Below, in pieces: positions 1 to 11,089 of a stretch of DNA of 64,000 nucleotides. The DNA is from Effrenium voratum (taxonomy: Eukaryota; Sar; Dinophyceae; Suessiales; Symbiodiniaceae): the NCBI GenBank assembly GCA_963377175.1, contig CAUJNA010000569.1:1123375-1187374 (forward strand), written 5' to 3'. The position numbers were made by a program, and so were the translations under genes. Below the pieces are notes generated by a model, which searched no databases, was not told where the DNA came from, and saw nothing but the letters and a program-made list of their open reading frames with translations. The stretch's first letter is position 1. Every line of letters starts with the position of its first letter.

Positions 1-339
1 TGGTGTAACAGGGGCCAAAGCCTACTGCCTTGGCACTCACTGCAGCAGCAAACCATTGCGCAGCTTTTAGCAATTTGCAAGCTGTGTCATTTGCTAGGCT
101 GCGTCAACTCCGATGGCAGCGCAATGCGCGCCGTGGAGCTGTCCCAACTGTTGATGGCCAGACGCTCGTTTGAGGTAAATACAGTTTGCTCTTGCTGCAG
201 TTTGGTTCATTTGGTTCATCTAAGGCAGCGCTTGCGGCGGCGAACTGTTGCGACCAATAATAACAACGGCAGCGCCTGCGTGTCGTGGGCAAAGGCTGGC
301 TATCCAGTGCCAGATGACTGGTAGTTGCGTCTGCTTCCA

Positions 340-520
340 GAATGTCAACTGGCAGCCACAGCAAAACAGACCACAGCCAAGCTGGCTCGCTGTGTCTGTT
401 TGCAAAATGCAACTGGCAACCACAGCAAAGCAGACCACATCCGAGCTTGCTCGTTGTGACTCACAGCTAAACAGGCCACATCCTGCTTGCAGAGTTGCAG
501 CAAGGCTGGCTCATTACTGC
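340..520. repeat. 65-bp tandem repeat, about 2.5 copies
   Basis: Units starting near 344 and 409 share the core ACTGGCARCCACAGCAAA followed by CAGACCACA; a third, decayed unit follows near 468. The surrounding 1-960 is low-complexity TTGC/CAGC-rich sequence in which I see no supported gene. Confidence 0.7.
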
Positions 521-759
521 GGCAGCTCTTAGTTTGCGTGTTCAAAAATGCTTTTGCAGCGATTCGTGTTCCAACTCAGTGACTCATGTTTGCACGCTTG
601 TTGACTTGGATGAAGCGGCTGCGCCAGCCACAACTTGCATGTTTTCAAATTTTTGTGTCTGCCAGACTCATGTTTTTCGCATGTGTTGGGAGGTTGCAAT
701 GTTCAAATTGGATTGGATGCGCTTGTGCCTGGCTCAGTAGCAGTCTTTAAGTGTCCTAA

Positions 760-843
760 GGCCAGCGCTTGCACGGCTTGGCATTGGAAGCAACTGTCCT
801 TGGCCAGCGCTTGCGCGGCTTGGCATTGGAAGCAATGCCTTCG
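760..843. repeat. 42-bp tandem duplication
   Basis: GGCCAGCGCTTGC followed by CGGCTTGGCATTGGAAGCAA occurs twice, starting at 760 and 802, with very few differences. Confidence 0.8.
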
Positions 844-1019
844 CAGAAGGAGGAGGCAGTGGAGAATCTGTGGAAGAAGAAGCTCGGCCCAGAGCCGAAG
901 GACCAAGTGAGGTTCATTAGCGAAAAAAGGAAAGTTTTGCCAGGGTCCCATAGGTGCTGCGTTCCAAAGCGTGCCTCTCAAAACGCATGGATATTTGGCT
1001 GGCACGCACAATGCCTGAG

Positions 1020-1850
1020 CCAGGCCCAAGCTTGTCTGAAACAGGCCTAGCCCAACCAGCAACCCGCCCAAGCAGCAGGCTCAGCCCAGTGTGCCAAGGT
1101 CAGGTTTGTCTAACGTGTCTGAGACTGGCCGCAGGCCAACGACCAGTCTCACATGTCTGAGACTGGTTTGAAGCTACGCCAGCTACTATGCCGCAGCCAG
1201 CAACAGACTAGCTTCAGGCCCAGCCCAACCAGCAACCCGCCTAAGCAAACCCCACCCAAGCCCACCCTGTTTGAGACTTGCAGGCCTCAGCCTATCTAGC
1301 GCCAAGACTGGGCCTCACCAGCCTGGGCTAGTCCGCCTGCTGGCCAGGCCTGTCTGACGTGTCTGAAACTGGGTTCAGGCCGAGCCCAGCCATAGCCCAG
1401 CCCCTTAGTGCGGCTGCCCAGCCCGGCTCAACCAACAACCCACACAAGCCAAGCCGCCCAAGACAAGCTTGGGGCCCAGCGCAGGCTTATCTGATGTGTC
1501 TGAGACTGGCCTGTGGCCCAGCCCAACCAGGCAAGGCTGGCTTGTCTGACTTGTCTGGAGCCAGCTTCAAGCCCAGCCCAACCAGCAACCCGTGCGAGCC
1601 CAGCCCACCCAAGACTGGCTTCAGGCCAGCCCAACCAGCCAGCCCAGCCCGCCCTGCCCAGCCCAGCAGCCTGGTCGCATGGCATCAATTGGCCCACGTG
1701 CCCCAGCCCTTCACTCCGGCTGCCCAAGCGCAGCCCAAGCTGGCCAGCCCTAGTCTGAGCAAGCAACCCACTTAAGCACGCCTAGCCCAGCCCTTCGCTT
1801 CGGCCACCAGCCCACAGCTTAGCCAGCACGCCCAGCCCAGCCTGCCCGGC
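1020..1850. repeat. GCCCAGCCCAACC-rich degenerate repeat block
   Basis: The block has many imperfect copies of GCCCAGCCCAACCAGCAACC alternating with GTCTGAGACTGG. Both strands stay open over parts of it because of the composition, giving Ala/Pro/Gln/Ser-rich translations. I regard these as repeat artefacts rather than genes. Confidence 0.7.
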
Positions 1851-1859
1851 CTCTCGGCG

Positions 1860-3130
1860 CAGGGGAAATACAACGACACACGCTACGGCTTCTGAGCAGG
1901 ACGGCTTCCGAACATCGAACTAGCACGGGCGAACTGGTGCGGTCACAAGCTCTCAGTAGGATCTGCGACGCTGAACTTCATGTCTGCTCCAGCGCCTTTG
2001 CCAGCGCACCCTTTGCAAGAGGTTGATCGGCGTAACGCAGCGCCTGCATATGACCAGCAAACTGGTGGGGTCATGGGTTTGCTGGCGGTGGTGAAAGGAA
2101 TGCAAAGCGCAAGGGCCGAGCTGCGCGGCTGGGCTTTGCACGCTGTGGTTGAGGCTAGCAGGTCGGCACGCGCGTCGCGCCCGAAAACTGGACCCACCGC
2201 TCCGCACAGGGAGATCACGAGACGCCTGCGTCGAAGGTCAGGGCGCAAGCAATGTCCATTCGCAAGAAGAGGCTTCGCATTCTGGCACAGAACGCTGGAA
2301 GGGCAGGAACTGCCATGACACACGCGGCCAATGCCAAGTGACGTGTCCATGTGTCAAGCGCCGTGCCTGCACGCACTGATGCCCATTTGGCGCTTTGGCA
2401 GGAACTGCAATGACACATGCGACGAAGCGAGGTGTCCATGTGTCAAGCGCCGCGCTTGCGCCCGGCAGCTTCCGGCGCCCGAGGCGTTGCCCGTGTCTAT
2501 CAAGCCACGAACAAGTTGGCAATATTAAACAATGGATCACAAGCAAAATTCCACATTCACAACTGTGAGCTGAATGACTCTTGCTGGATGGAGCGCAGAG
2601 CAGCTGGATAGTGACCAAAAAATGGAGCAACAATTGGACATGGAGCATAAAAGTTGATTAGCTCCTGCGCGTTGGCCCGTTGCTTCCCTTCCTGTGCCTG
2701 CTTTAATTGTAAACGCTTCGCGTTGCCCGCCTCGGCCCAGCCTAGTTTGAGGGAAGGGTCAGGAACACCGAAATCCGCCTGAAGCCCATAAGCTGGCACC
2801 GCCTGAAGCGCAGGTGCGCTTCAGCAACCACCCACGCACCAATAGGTGACGTGGTTGTCCGCTGGCATCTACTAGCACAGGCGGGATTCCCGAAGGACAC
2901 ACACTGATGCCATAAGACTGTTTATTCCGTGAGCCACTTAAGGCGGACCTTCGCAAGAGGAGCGCCACGACGTTGTCGAGCGTGAAAACGAAAAATTCCA
3001 GGGTTCCTTGAAGGAGTTTTGTCAGCTTACCTTCCCGATCTGTTCGCTCGCCGCGGCTACTCGTCAGTGCCCATGACTGCCGCGACGAGGTACTAAGAAA
3101 GGGGGCCGGTTTCCTATAGACATACTCCAC
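1860..3130. other. No supported gene; contains a 95-bp direct duplication
   Basis: Two copies of GCAGGAACTGC followed by AATGACACA and GTGTCCATGTGTCAAGCGCC start at 2303 and 2398. Open frames here have no recognisable domain and overlap on both strands. No function is proposed. Confidence 0.5.
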
Positions 3131-3186
3131 GAAGCAGAAATCAGAAATAGTTTACTGTCGAAACAGACCCTTTCCGGACGTCAGGG

Positions 3187-3650
3187 TGTACACACACACG
3201 CACACACACACACAGACACGCACAGACACACACAGACACACACAGACACACGCAGACACACGCAGACACACGCAGGCACACGCAGACACACGCAGACACA
3301 CGCAGACACACGCAGACACACGCAGACACACGCAGACACACGCAGACACACGCAGACACACGCAGACAAACACACGCAGACACACGCAGACACACGCAGA
3401 CACGCGCAGACACGCAGACGCAGACACACACACGCAGACACGCGCAGACACACGCAGACACACGTAGACACGCAGACACGCAGACACGCAGACACGCAGA
3501 CACACAGACACACAGACACACAGACACACAGACAGGGACACACACACAGACACACACACAGACACACACAGACACAGGCCACACAGACACACACAAACAC
3601 ACACAGACACACACAGACACACCAACACCACACACACACACACACCAACA
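3187..3650. repeat. CAGACACACG decanucleotide satellite
   Basis: A long run of CAGACACACG and shorter CAGACACA variants spans about 460 bp. All reverse frames read as Cys/Val-rich repeats, which come from the satellite and are not genes. Confidence 0.95.
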
Positions 3651-3689
3651 CCATTTCTCCATGAGCTCGGCGAGTGAACTCACCTTGCC

Positions 3690-3879
3690 TTCTTGTCCAA
3701 GGCTCCAGGCGGCGGTCTCCTTGAAGCCGGAGCAAGGCCTTCTGCCACGGCAACGCTTTGAGCAGCAGGTTGAAGGCAATACTGTCGCCTGCGCGGCTGC
3801 CTACCCACCCTTGAAGATCAAAGTCAGCATGAACCAGCCAGCCGCGCCACACCGCCCTGCAGAAGTTTTGCCCAGCCAC
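3690..3879 (-). pseudogene. Possible PPR-repeat relic
   Basis: The minus strand reads GDSIAFNLLLKALPWQKALL. This resembles a helix A/helix B pair of a pentatricopeptide repeat, with about seven residues missing between the AFN start and the PWQKALL helix. PPR proteins bind organellar RNA and are abundant in dinoflagellates. The frame runs into the CAGACACACG satellite downstream. A single partial repeat is weak evidence and this could be chance. Confidence 0.2.
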
Positions 3880-5040
3880 GTGGCGGGGTTTTGATGCCTC
3901 AAACAGCCTTTATCCTAAGTGGATCCCAGAGGAACATCTAACAATCAGCATGTGCAGCGCTGACTTGAATGGAACCTGAAGGAAAAAAGAACGATCCCTA
4001 ATAGTCCCCACTTATACCTCTCAGTTGTTTTCCAAACGCAACACATTTTGAATTCAAGCACTTCCGCCACGGGACTGCTCTCAAGCAAAATCGGCTCAGT
4101 GCTGCTGAGTGATATTTTGTCATCGGGTTGCCGAAGTGAGCTACATTTCGAACCATCAAATGTTTGGAAACTGATGAGGCTTCCGTCATCATGGAGTCTT
4201 GCTTCTTGCGACTAAGTTAAGCGCTATCAATCACCAACTCCACGTTTTCCCAGACAGTTCGTTAACCCTGCACTGCTGATTCTCTGGCCAGACGTTCAAA
4301 CAACCCCCGCCTGGCCGAAGCAAAGCCAATTGCTGGGTCCACGCTGTTCCTCGCTGTGCCGCCCTCAGCGCACTATGCTGCACCTCCACTACTTCGCCTG
4401 CCAAAGCTCTTGCCGGCCTACCAGAAACTGTTTGCGTAGTTGAATGGCCCCTATTAGGTTTACAGAACGGAACGCTTGCCCGGAAAGGCCGCATCTTGCG
4501 GCTCTACTGTGGAGTCCCGCGTGCCCTTTATGCTCAATCTATATTCATATGTAAACACCTTGTAAAACTGCCAAGCATCCATCATGATGCGATTCATCAT
4601 AGGCTAGTGCTTGAAGACTGTTGGGCCTGTGTCGAGAGACGCCTCCCAAGAAGTTTGCCTGTTTATCCTTGCCCTTCAGTGCCTCAGGCTGAGATCATTC
4701 TCGCACGCCCATTCCTCGTTCCTTGGCCTGGGCCGGCAGTTTTCTTCGTGAATGGCCAGCGTTTCGCAAGAACAAAGTAAAACTCATTCCTACTTGCAGT
4801 CAACCTATAACTACGGTTTCCATCAGCCCTGACGGTGCAGCTCCTTTTTCTTCAAACGCTCGTCCATGTTCGTTTCCAGCCTGTGTCACGCACAGGGCAA
4901 TGCGGCTAGACCCACCGACCAAGCAGCTTCACACCTGCTCTGGGGTGGGCCATGCGGGTCACTTCCTGCGTGACCATGCAGCATCGCTTCCTGCTTAAAA
5001 TCCCGCGGACACTCCGATTGAAAAAACTGTGAAGCAGTTA

Positions 5041-5298
5041 GCCTTCCACCAAGGGCTCTTCCTCGGCCTCCTCGGTGAAGAGCAACTCGCTCACCTTCCG
5101 CTTCTTCTGCGTGACGTATAGCTGGTGCTGAAGGCTCTTCACCTTCCAGATGGGAAAGATGCACAGCATCCGCTTGAAAACCTCAGGCTGCCAAAACCGG
5201 AGCTTGGTGGCCCTAAGCTCCTGATCTTCAAGCATGGAGTCCGGTCCCCTTGGCTCTGTCCTGCTTGGACTGCCTGAAAAACAAGCACCGTGGACCAA
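5041..5298 (-). CDS. Hypothetical charged C-terminal coding fragment
   Basis: The minus strand has an 86-codon open frame ending in an acidic tail (TEEAEEEPLVEG then stop). It contains a mixed amphipathic stretch around EVFKRMLCIFPIWKVKSLQ and a basic QKKRKV patch. Composition is protein-like and free of simple repeats, so it could be a terminal exon or a relic. I recognise no family. There is no upstream partner in the same frame. Confidence 0.25.
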
Positions 5299-5514
5299 GC
5301 GCGACGAAGCCCGCCACCTGGATCATACGGTTGTCCCCCAAACTGAGCTTACTCGGCCATTCCATCAATGAAGAAAACCTGAACTCTTGAAAGTTACAGT
5401 GAGCCAGTGTGACTGGCACCCACAGTGATGGCTCCAGTCTTGATTTCCTTGCAATAAGAGCTGCAAGGCCAGGGGAGCAGGCTGGCAACCGTGAGGGATC
5501 CCATTTGCTGGAGC

Positions 5515-5910
5515 TCAGGGGGACAAGGCGCGGGCCAACCGTGGGGGATCCGGGAGAGTGAGCTTGTCTTCGAGGGCAAGGTAGCGTGCGTGGACTGCAC
5601 TACTCTGGGCCTTCACAAGGGCCTCCACCACAACTTCATCTAACTCAAAACTGGATCCCTTCAACGATGCCTTCGTTGAAGAACTCTCTTTCGGCACCAA
5701 CGACAGGGCAGCCGATTCGCGCCAACCCCCCCCAACACACCAAGCTCCCGGCCCACCCTGCCCTGCGCCTCCGACGTCACCCGCCGGTTTGGGGAACTGC
5801 GGCGTCACTTGCCACCTCACACAGGAACCGCTGCCCAAACTCCGGGGAAAGGGGGAGGGGATACGGGAGGTACCGTTGGTGGAAATGACGGACTGCAGAC
5901 AAACACGCAA
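5515..5910 (-). CDS. Hypothetical open frame, unknown function
   Basis: This is a 131-codon minus-strand frame. The last 65 residues look protein-like (SSFELDEVVVEALVKAQSSA), while the first half is Gly/Pro-rich and may not be coding. It could be an exon of the same gene as the fragment at 5041-5298, but the two are not in frame and I can identify no splice signal with confidence. No family is recognised. Confidence 0.2.
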   Translation of the reverse strand: MRVCLQSVISTNGTSRIPSPFPRSLGSGSCVRWQVTPQFPKPAGDVGGAGQGGPGAWCVGGGWRESAALSLVPKESSSTKASLKGSSFELDEVVVEALVKAQSSAVHARYLALEDKLTLPDPPRLARALSP

Positions 5911-6162
5911 GCAGGTTCACAGCATGGTGGCTCCTCTGCAACCCACTGCCTGACCTGCCTACTTCCTGCCTGTCGCCTCCAGCACAGTCAGTCAAAGCTC
6001 AAACTGTTGCTGAACGCTGCAAGGGGGGAAACGCCGGTTTCTTCCATGTCTCACTGCTCAGTTACTCGCAGGGGCAAGCTGATTCTCCGTGACTAGCACG
6101 GCGGAGCGTGCCAACGCCCAAGCACCCGAGACTCCAAAAAGGCCTTCAACTCCGTCCACCTC

Positions 6163-7085
6163 CGAATGGGTGCAGTTCAGCTGGCTCCCTTGTGGAGGGC
6201 GAAGGAAGCACGGGCGGCGGCACCGCTCAGTGAGCAGATGCTGAACCAGCGCTACTTGACGAAGCACTACTGGGGTTCCAGTCTGCGAGGAGCTCCACAA
6301 ATGCGCAGACGGGCCGGGCCTGCTGGGGTGCACATCCGGCTGCTGAATGCAGAGCCAAGCGGGTGTTGAAGGAGCCGCCCGCACAGCGTGCGACGGAGGG
6401 ATCGTCCAGCGAGCCAATTGCAGGGCAGCTTTTATCGGGTGGTTTGCTTCGGCGCAGGGAAGAGGAGGCGGACATTGAGAGTGACTCAGCTTGGATCGTG
6501 GTTGGGGCAGCCTACGGGCTACGCAGCCACGCAGTTGTCACTGCTGCATGTGCAGGGGCCGGAGCACTGCGCGGCTTGTGAACCCGATGCTCACAACGGA
6601 CATCCATGACACGGTGGCGTGAGCGCCCGTGGTGCCTGACAAGGACGCCTTCCTCTTGGCATCCCAGGAACTGAACTAACGGCGCTTGGGCTACGATGGC
6701 GATGCGGGTTTGCCTCGACATGCTGAAGGAGCTGGGCAACTATGAGAGCTGGGTTATTTTTGAGGAGGCTCTGGAGGAGGCCCAGACGGAGTCCGCCAAG
6801 ACCAGCACACTGGAGGGACCAGACACCGCATCCACTGCCGCCGAACCGGGTGGCATTGCTGGCCCGCTTGGCCATGGCAAAGTCCCCTCCCCCAAACTCA
6901 TATTCAATGGCTCCTTGAAAACCCACTGTTGCGGTGGGTTGAAAAGCCAACAGAACTCAGGCATGGTAACTCCATCCCTGGGTTCGTCCATCCAGCCATG
7001 CCAAAAGGCGCCCCACATGGTCGGGGCAGATCTGTCCATGCGCGTGGACGCCAGAGGCAGACGGCGCCAAATCCCAACCACTTGA
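6163..7085 (+). pseudogene. Decayed coding relic, unknown family
   Basis: Protein-like stretches appear in all three plus frames in consecutive order: LNQRYLTKHYWGSS near 6240, RRREEEADIESDSAW near 6455, a VPDKDAFLLASQELN stretch near 6631, and MLKELGNYESWVIFEEALEE near 6720. Stops lie between them. This pattern is what frameshifted coding DNA produces. I cannot assign a family, and alternating exons without clear splice sites cannot be excluded. Confidence 0.3.
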
Positions 7086-7559
7086 GGCATCCAACCGTCG
7101 TGCAAGGACCCCAGCGCAAAACCGGTAACTCCGGAAATCCACTCTCAACTTGCCCGTGCTGCCCTGCATGGCGAATCTCCACCACGGAGCCGCGAAAGGA
7201 CCTGGCGCTCCGTGCGCACGACAACATGAGTACCTGCCATTCAGGTCACTCCTGAGACAGAAAACCAGTTTGGATCAATACCTTGAGCCAAACTTGGCAT
7301 AGCTGAAACTGCAGTAAGTCATGATACCTTGAACGCCCAAGCCTGCCAGACCTCATTCATTCAAGAATGGAGAACCCCTGCAGTTTGCTGTGTGAAGACT
7401 GGCTCAGAGAGAAAGCACAAAAACGGTTCCGGCCCCCGGCCTGGCTCCAGCAAAAACAAGGCCATGCGCCAAGGCAACTCCGAAAGAACCACCGCGTAGG
7501 TCACATGACTGCCTGATGAATGGCTCACCCCCCTGCGGCCTGGCACCTAAAACCTCCGG

Positions 7560-9160
7560 CGACGAAGAGAACCTTTAAAACTCTCAGTACCTAACACTGA
7601 ATGTGAACTAATTCAAATTGAATTACAGCGGGCAAGTAATAATGACGATGTTAAAAAAATATGTCATTAAATCACTACAAATATATGCACCATTCGCAAA
7701 TTATATATGCAGATCAGTGTTTGTTGACAAATATGACTAACGCATAAAACGGATTCATAAAAAACAACATTTCCTGTGTGGACAATTCAGGAAAATTCTT
7801 ATCCTTCGGCATTAAGTAAACCTCGGGAAATACACTATGACTAAATCATAGACCTGACTACGGGACGTTCTCATTTTGAGATCAAGTTTGGGTAAACTGC
7901 CCCAAGTTGAGCCCAACGCCCAGCATTGACATTTGCATTGACAGCTCGCTCACCGAAGCGTGACGCACACAAGGCTAAAATGTTTGCTCAAGTAGCCTGG
8001 TTTTTGAGCTGGCGGATTTGGCGGGGAGCCCTTTCTTGAACAGTTGCACTTGTGCAAAAAGATGCCCGAGAAAACGTTTTTGCAGAAAGGAGCTAGTGGG
8101 CCCTGTCTGGGTGGGCGGGACCCCGCCACACAGAAACATTTCGTTCCCACTCCGAAAAAATGCTGGGGAGTGGGCTTGATGCCAACCTTCAAAATGAGCC
8201 TTTTCTGTCTAGGATCCCCCAAAAGGCCTATATCCAGCAAGGCTGAAAGCTCTTTCTTGGGTCCTTCTTTCAGGGGTCACCTTGAATGCTTCATGAAAAA
8301 TGCAAGAAAAGAAGTAGGCAGATACTAGCTGTTGATTGGAAAATAAGACACATACGCTCAAGTGATTTTTGAGGCGCTAACCTTGGCGGCCAAACCACAA
8401 ACACTGCCAGGAGACCACGCGTGTGGGCAACTCATGGGCCCACAAATCTAAGTTGTGGAGATATGAAGAAATGCAATCTTTGTGGTGATTGAATTGGTCA
8501 ACCAGCCCGGACTTCTGGTGACCAACACTCCAAATTGCAAATGCCAAGGACGCTCAACCAGAGTTTGGCTCGCCCATTCTGTGCGTCCTACTTGTTGATT
8601 TCAGGACTATCGTCGTGCCTTTTGAACCCGCTGCAACATGGTTGGCTCATGTTTAAACTTGACACATTACCATCGTTGGATGTTTCTGTGCGACGTACAT
8701 GTGTCATCCGCAGGAAGGAGTTGCATGGGTTGGAGTAACAGTATCAACTAACTAAACGATATGAACTTAGTGACAGCATTGGTTTGAGCGTCGGCGCTTC
8801 TAGTTTGTGCTTGGTCATGATTGATGTTCCTAGCCTAGTCCCAGTTGCGTACCCAGCAGCAGTTACTAGTATCACGGTAGTTGCAGTCTAGGCATAGCAT
8901 CAGCCGAATATGAGATTAGTGCTGGTTTAGCCTTGCTGGTTCTCGTGCGGGGCTGCACGTAATTAATTTGGGGTCCGCGACGCCCGGCGCGCACCATTTT
9001 TACCGCGTTTGTATTTTTAAGCGTTGCTTTTGTTTTTTTGCGCATCTCAACCCGCTGAAGCGAGCAAGTGAATCCATCGTGCTGCGCCTGTTCCTATTTT
9101 GACGCAGAAGTGTCAAAGCTTGTCACACCAACCAGTCAGAGGACGACCTAGAGGAACCGG
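7560..9160. other. Gene-free stretch, AT-rich at its left end
   Basis: 7560-7960 is visibly AT-rich with many stops in every frame. 8000-8740 has two short opposing frames without recognisable domains. 8740-9160 shows no coding signal. The stretch may include remnants of the mobile element whose genes lie at 9.3-13.3 kb, but I could not identify a terminal inverted repeat. Confidence 0.4.
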
Positions 9161-9164
9161 ACAA

Positions 9165-9300
9165 AGCCACTGTAATTCCCAAACAAACCGCTGGACAATC
9201 CCACGGATATTTTTGAACCAACACACTGCCACTTCCGAACAAGCCACTGGACTTACCCGCTGCCAATTCCCGAACGCGCCGCTGGACAAACCCGCCGCCA
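9165..9300. repeat. Degenerate short tandem repeat, CGCTGGAC core
   Basis: AATTCCC followed by an AAC-rich stretch and CGCTGGACAA or CACTGGACTT recurs about four times. It lies just beyond the 3' end of the GIY-YIG relic. Confidence 0.5.
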
Positions 9301-9341
9301 ATTCATTTTTGCGCGCTTTGTGTTCCAGTCTGCATTATGTT

Positions 9342-9686
9342 TCATACTGTTGGCGGTGTTCTTTGTTGTTTGCGCTGCATTGTTTGATTTTTTAAGTAAC
9401 CTTTCTCTTCTTCACCGCAACCAGCAATGACTTTATTGAGTGTTCCCGTGTCCCTGGTAAACGGACATTCTCGCTTTCTTAACTGCGCAATGCTCGCACA
9501 TGGGTATTCTTCCAGACGTTCAACGAAGAAAGTTTGTTCATCAGCCGTTTCAACTAACTTATACAGTGGTTGTTCAGAATCTCTTTGTGAGATGAAATTC
9601 TCCTTGTGCTTTCAAAAAAGTTTGCATAATGTTTGCGTTGCGCTTCCTACATAAACATCGTCATGAGCCGGATTGTGAAAAAGAAT
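9342..9686 (-). pseudogene. GIY-YIG nuclease relic
   Basis: The minus strand has one frame of about 115 codons with a single internal TGA at 9612-9614. In order it reads a GIY-like start (ILFHNP), DDVYVGSATQT for the YIG block, KHKENFI, QPLYKLVETADEQTFFVERL, LEEYPC, AQLRKREC and GTLNKVIAG. GIY-YIG nucleases are small homing- or repair-type endonucleases, common in virophages, Polinton-like viruses and large DNA viruses. The YVG, EEYPC glutamate and GTLNK asparagine are kept, but the usual catalytic arginine after the YIG block reads Leu (KLF). Another frame beyond 9400 gives NNKEHRQQYE, like the basic tail of these proteins, so the 3' end is probably frameshifted. It starts about 50 bp after the polymerase relic ends, on the same strand. 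Confidence 0.8.
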
Positions 9687-9734
9687 TTACCCTACCATTT
9701 CTTATAGCCTGCGTTGATTCTTTACAATGCTTTG

Positions 9735-11023
9735 TCATGACCATATTGCAAAGAAGTAGCGCTGTCTGTGAAAGCACTTGTTCTCATAGGCGCGCAAAAC
9801 TTGTTTTGTTTGAGTTATACTGTGTGTGTGGCGTGCTTTACTTCTGATATGATTGAATGTTACTGTGTCGCAACTATTGTTTTTCAGTGCGTCATCATAA
9901 CTGTTGTAGCCCAACTGAGGCTTGGCTTTATGTTTTGCTATTCCTTTACGCTTCTTTGCTTGTTTCTCTTCGTTCTGCTTACCAAAACAGTATGACTTAG
10001 GTTTTAATGCTAACGAGTTGGCTATTGTCTTTCCATCCGCTTCATGCTTGAATTGCCCTCAAACTTTCTCGTTCTTCTTCTCATAACATTTGTGTTGCGT
10101 CATAACCACTGAAATCCGCACTGAATATGTAAAACAAAACTGTCAGTATCGGCATATAACATGGCTTGTAGCGTTTCATATCAGGGTTTCATAATGTCAC
10201 AGTAGCAAGGATACGTATGCTGTTTTGATAAACCTGAAACACTCATTCCTACATAGATTGGCTTAGCTAGTTTAACTACATTTCTTGCCTTCTCAACTCC
10301 AATGTTTTCCTTTCTCAGCTCAAATAAGCTTTTCATCGATGATATGTCTGTATTTAGAGTTGGGATTATGAACGCAAATTTGGTAGCGTTCAGGTGTATC
10401 AACCAGTTCAAAGTCAATGTGGTTTCTGGCATAAACAGCGTCGTTCATCTCAACATCGCTTGCGGTGTTGCCTCGTACCTCCCTTTGATACCAACTGATG
10501 TTTCTGTGGTTAAACATCCAAGACAACCGCAGCTAACAAATGGCGCCTTCAGTTTCCTAAATGTGTTTCAAATGTCACCGTTGTTCCTTCTGTTGGTAGT
10601 CTAGCGTGTTGACTGTCATTTGCCATACAACATTTTATAGCGTGAGAAATTGAAAGTTTTCTGTTGTAAAACCATGCTGACAGTATCTGCAAGGAAATAG
10701 TTTCCTTTGTCTCTGCTTATTTGACTACCCATTCGTCGGTTGTAGTCTTTTTTTAAGTATTATCTTTTGGAACCCGTAGTACATTGTTAACGACTAGAAG
10801 GTCTTCAATCTTCGTCTGCTCTGATGGTCTGGTTTTGATCTTCATCATAAACATACCTTTTGACTCATTTTTCGAATGTGTCAGTATCATCATTGGGTGC
10901 TGGAAAATTTACACCATCCCATCTCACTAAACTTTCAGTAGTCAATTATTCCTTGTAGTGTCTCATTTGCTGTGGTTTTTTGAAGAATTCCAAAATATAA
11001 CATAACACACAGTACTTAAAACA
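9735..11023 (-). pseudogene. Family B DNA polymerase relic (Polinton/virophage type), main part
   Basis: Blocks appear in family order on the minus strand. One frame from 11023 to 10805 gives SLVRWDGVNFPAPNDDTD, interrupted by TAA and TGA. DYNRRMGSQISRDKGN follows near 10710, then a PCRYCQHGFTTE zinc knuckle near 10660-10695. KLKAPFV, which normally leads into exonuclease motif I, is near 10550, but the expected YADFE reads SCGCLGC. NDAVYARNHIDFELVDTPER (10398-10448) lacks about seven residues of the fingers motif. KPIYVGMSVSGLSKQ is at 10219-10263. The palm catalytic motif YADTDS is at 10139-10156, after a TGA. The C-terminal blocks are KPKSYCFGKQ near 9980 and FNHIRSKARHTHSITQTKQ at 9799-9857. 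The middle of the protein, including palm motif A, is missing between about 10490 and 10450, so there is a large internal deletion. These enzymes are normally protein-primed replicases. The copy is dead. Confidence 0.88.
10978..11023. repeat. 46-bp direct repeat, copy 1
   Basis: Identical to 12954-12999. It encodes, on the minus strand, the FKYCVLCYILEFF part of the polymerase. The two copies bound the minisatellite insertion. Confidence 0.95.
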
Positions 11024-11089
11024 TTATTTTCCGCAGATAGCTGAAAGCTATAGGGGTTCTAACTTCTAATAAAGAGGGGAAAGTGATTT

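Noticed and set aside
3141..3879. Cys/Val-rich frames of up to 232 codons on the minus strand
   Set aside because: They are translations of the CAGACACACG satellite.
10302..10604. 100-codon plus-strand frame with hydrophobic segments
   Set aside because: It is the antisense of the polymerase relic, whose minus-strand blocks are far more specific.
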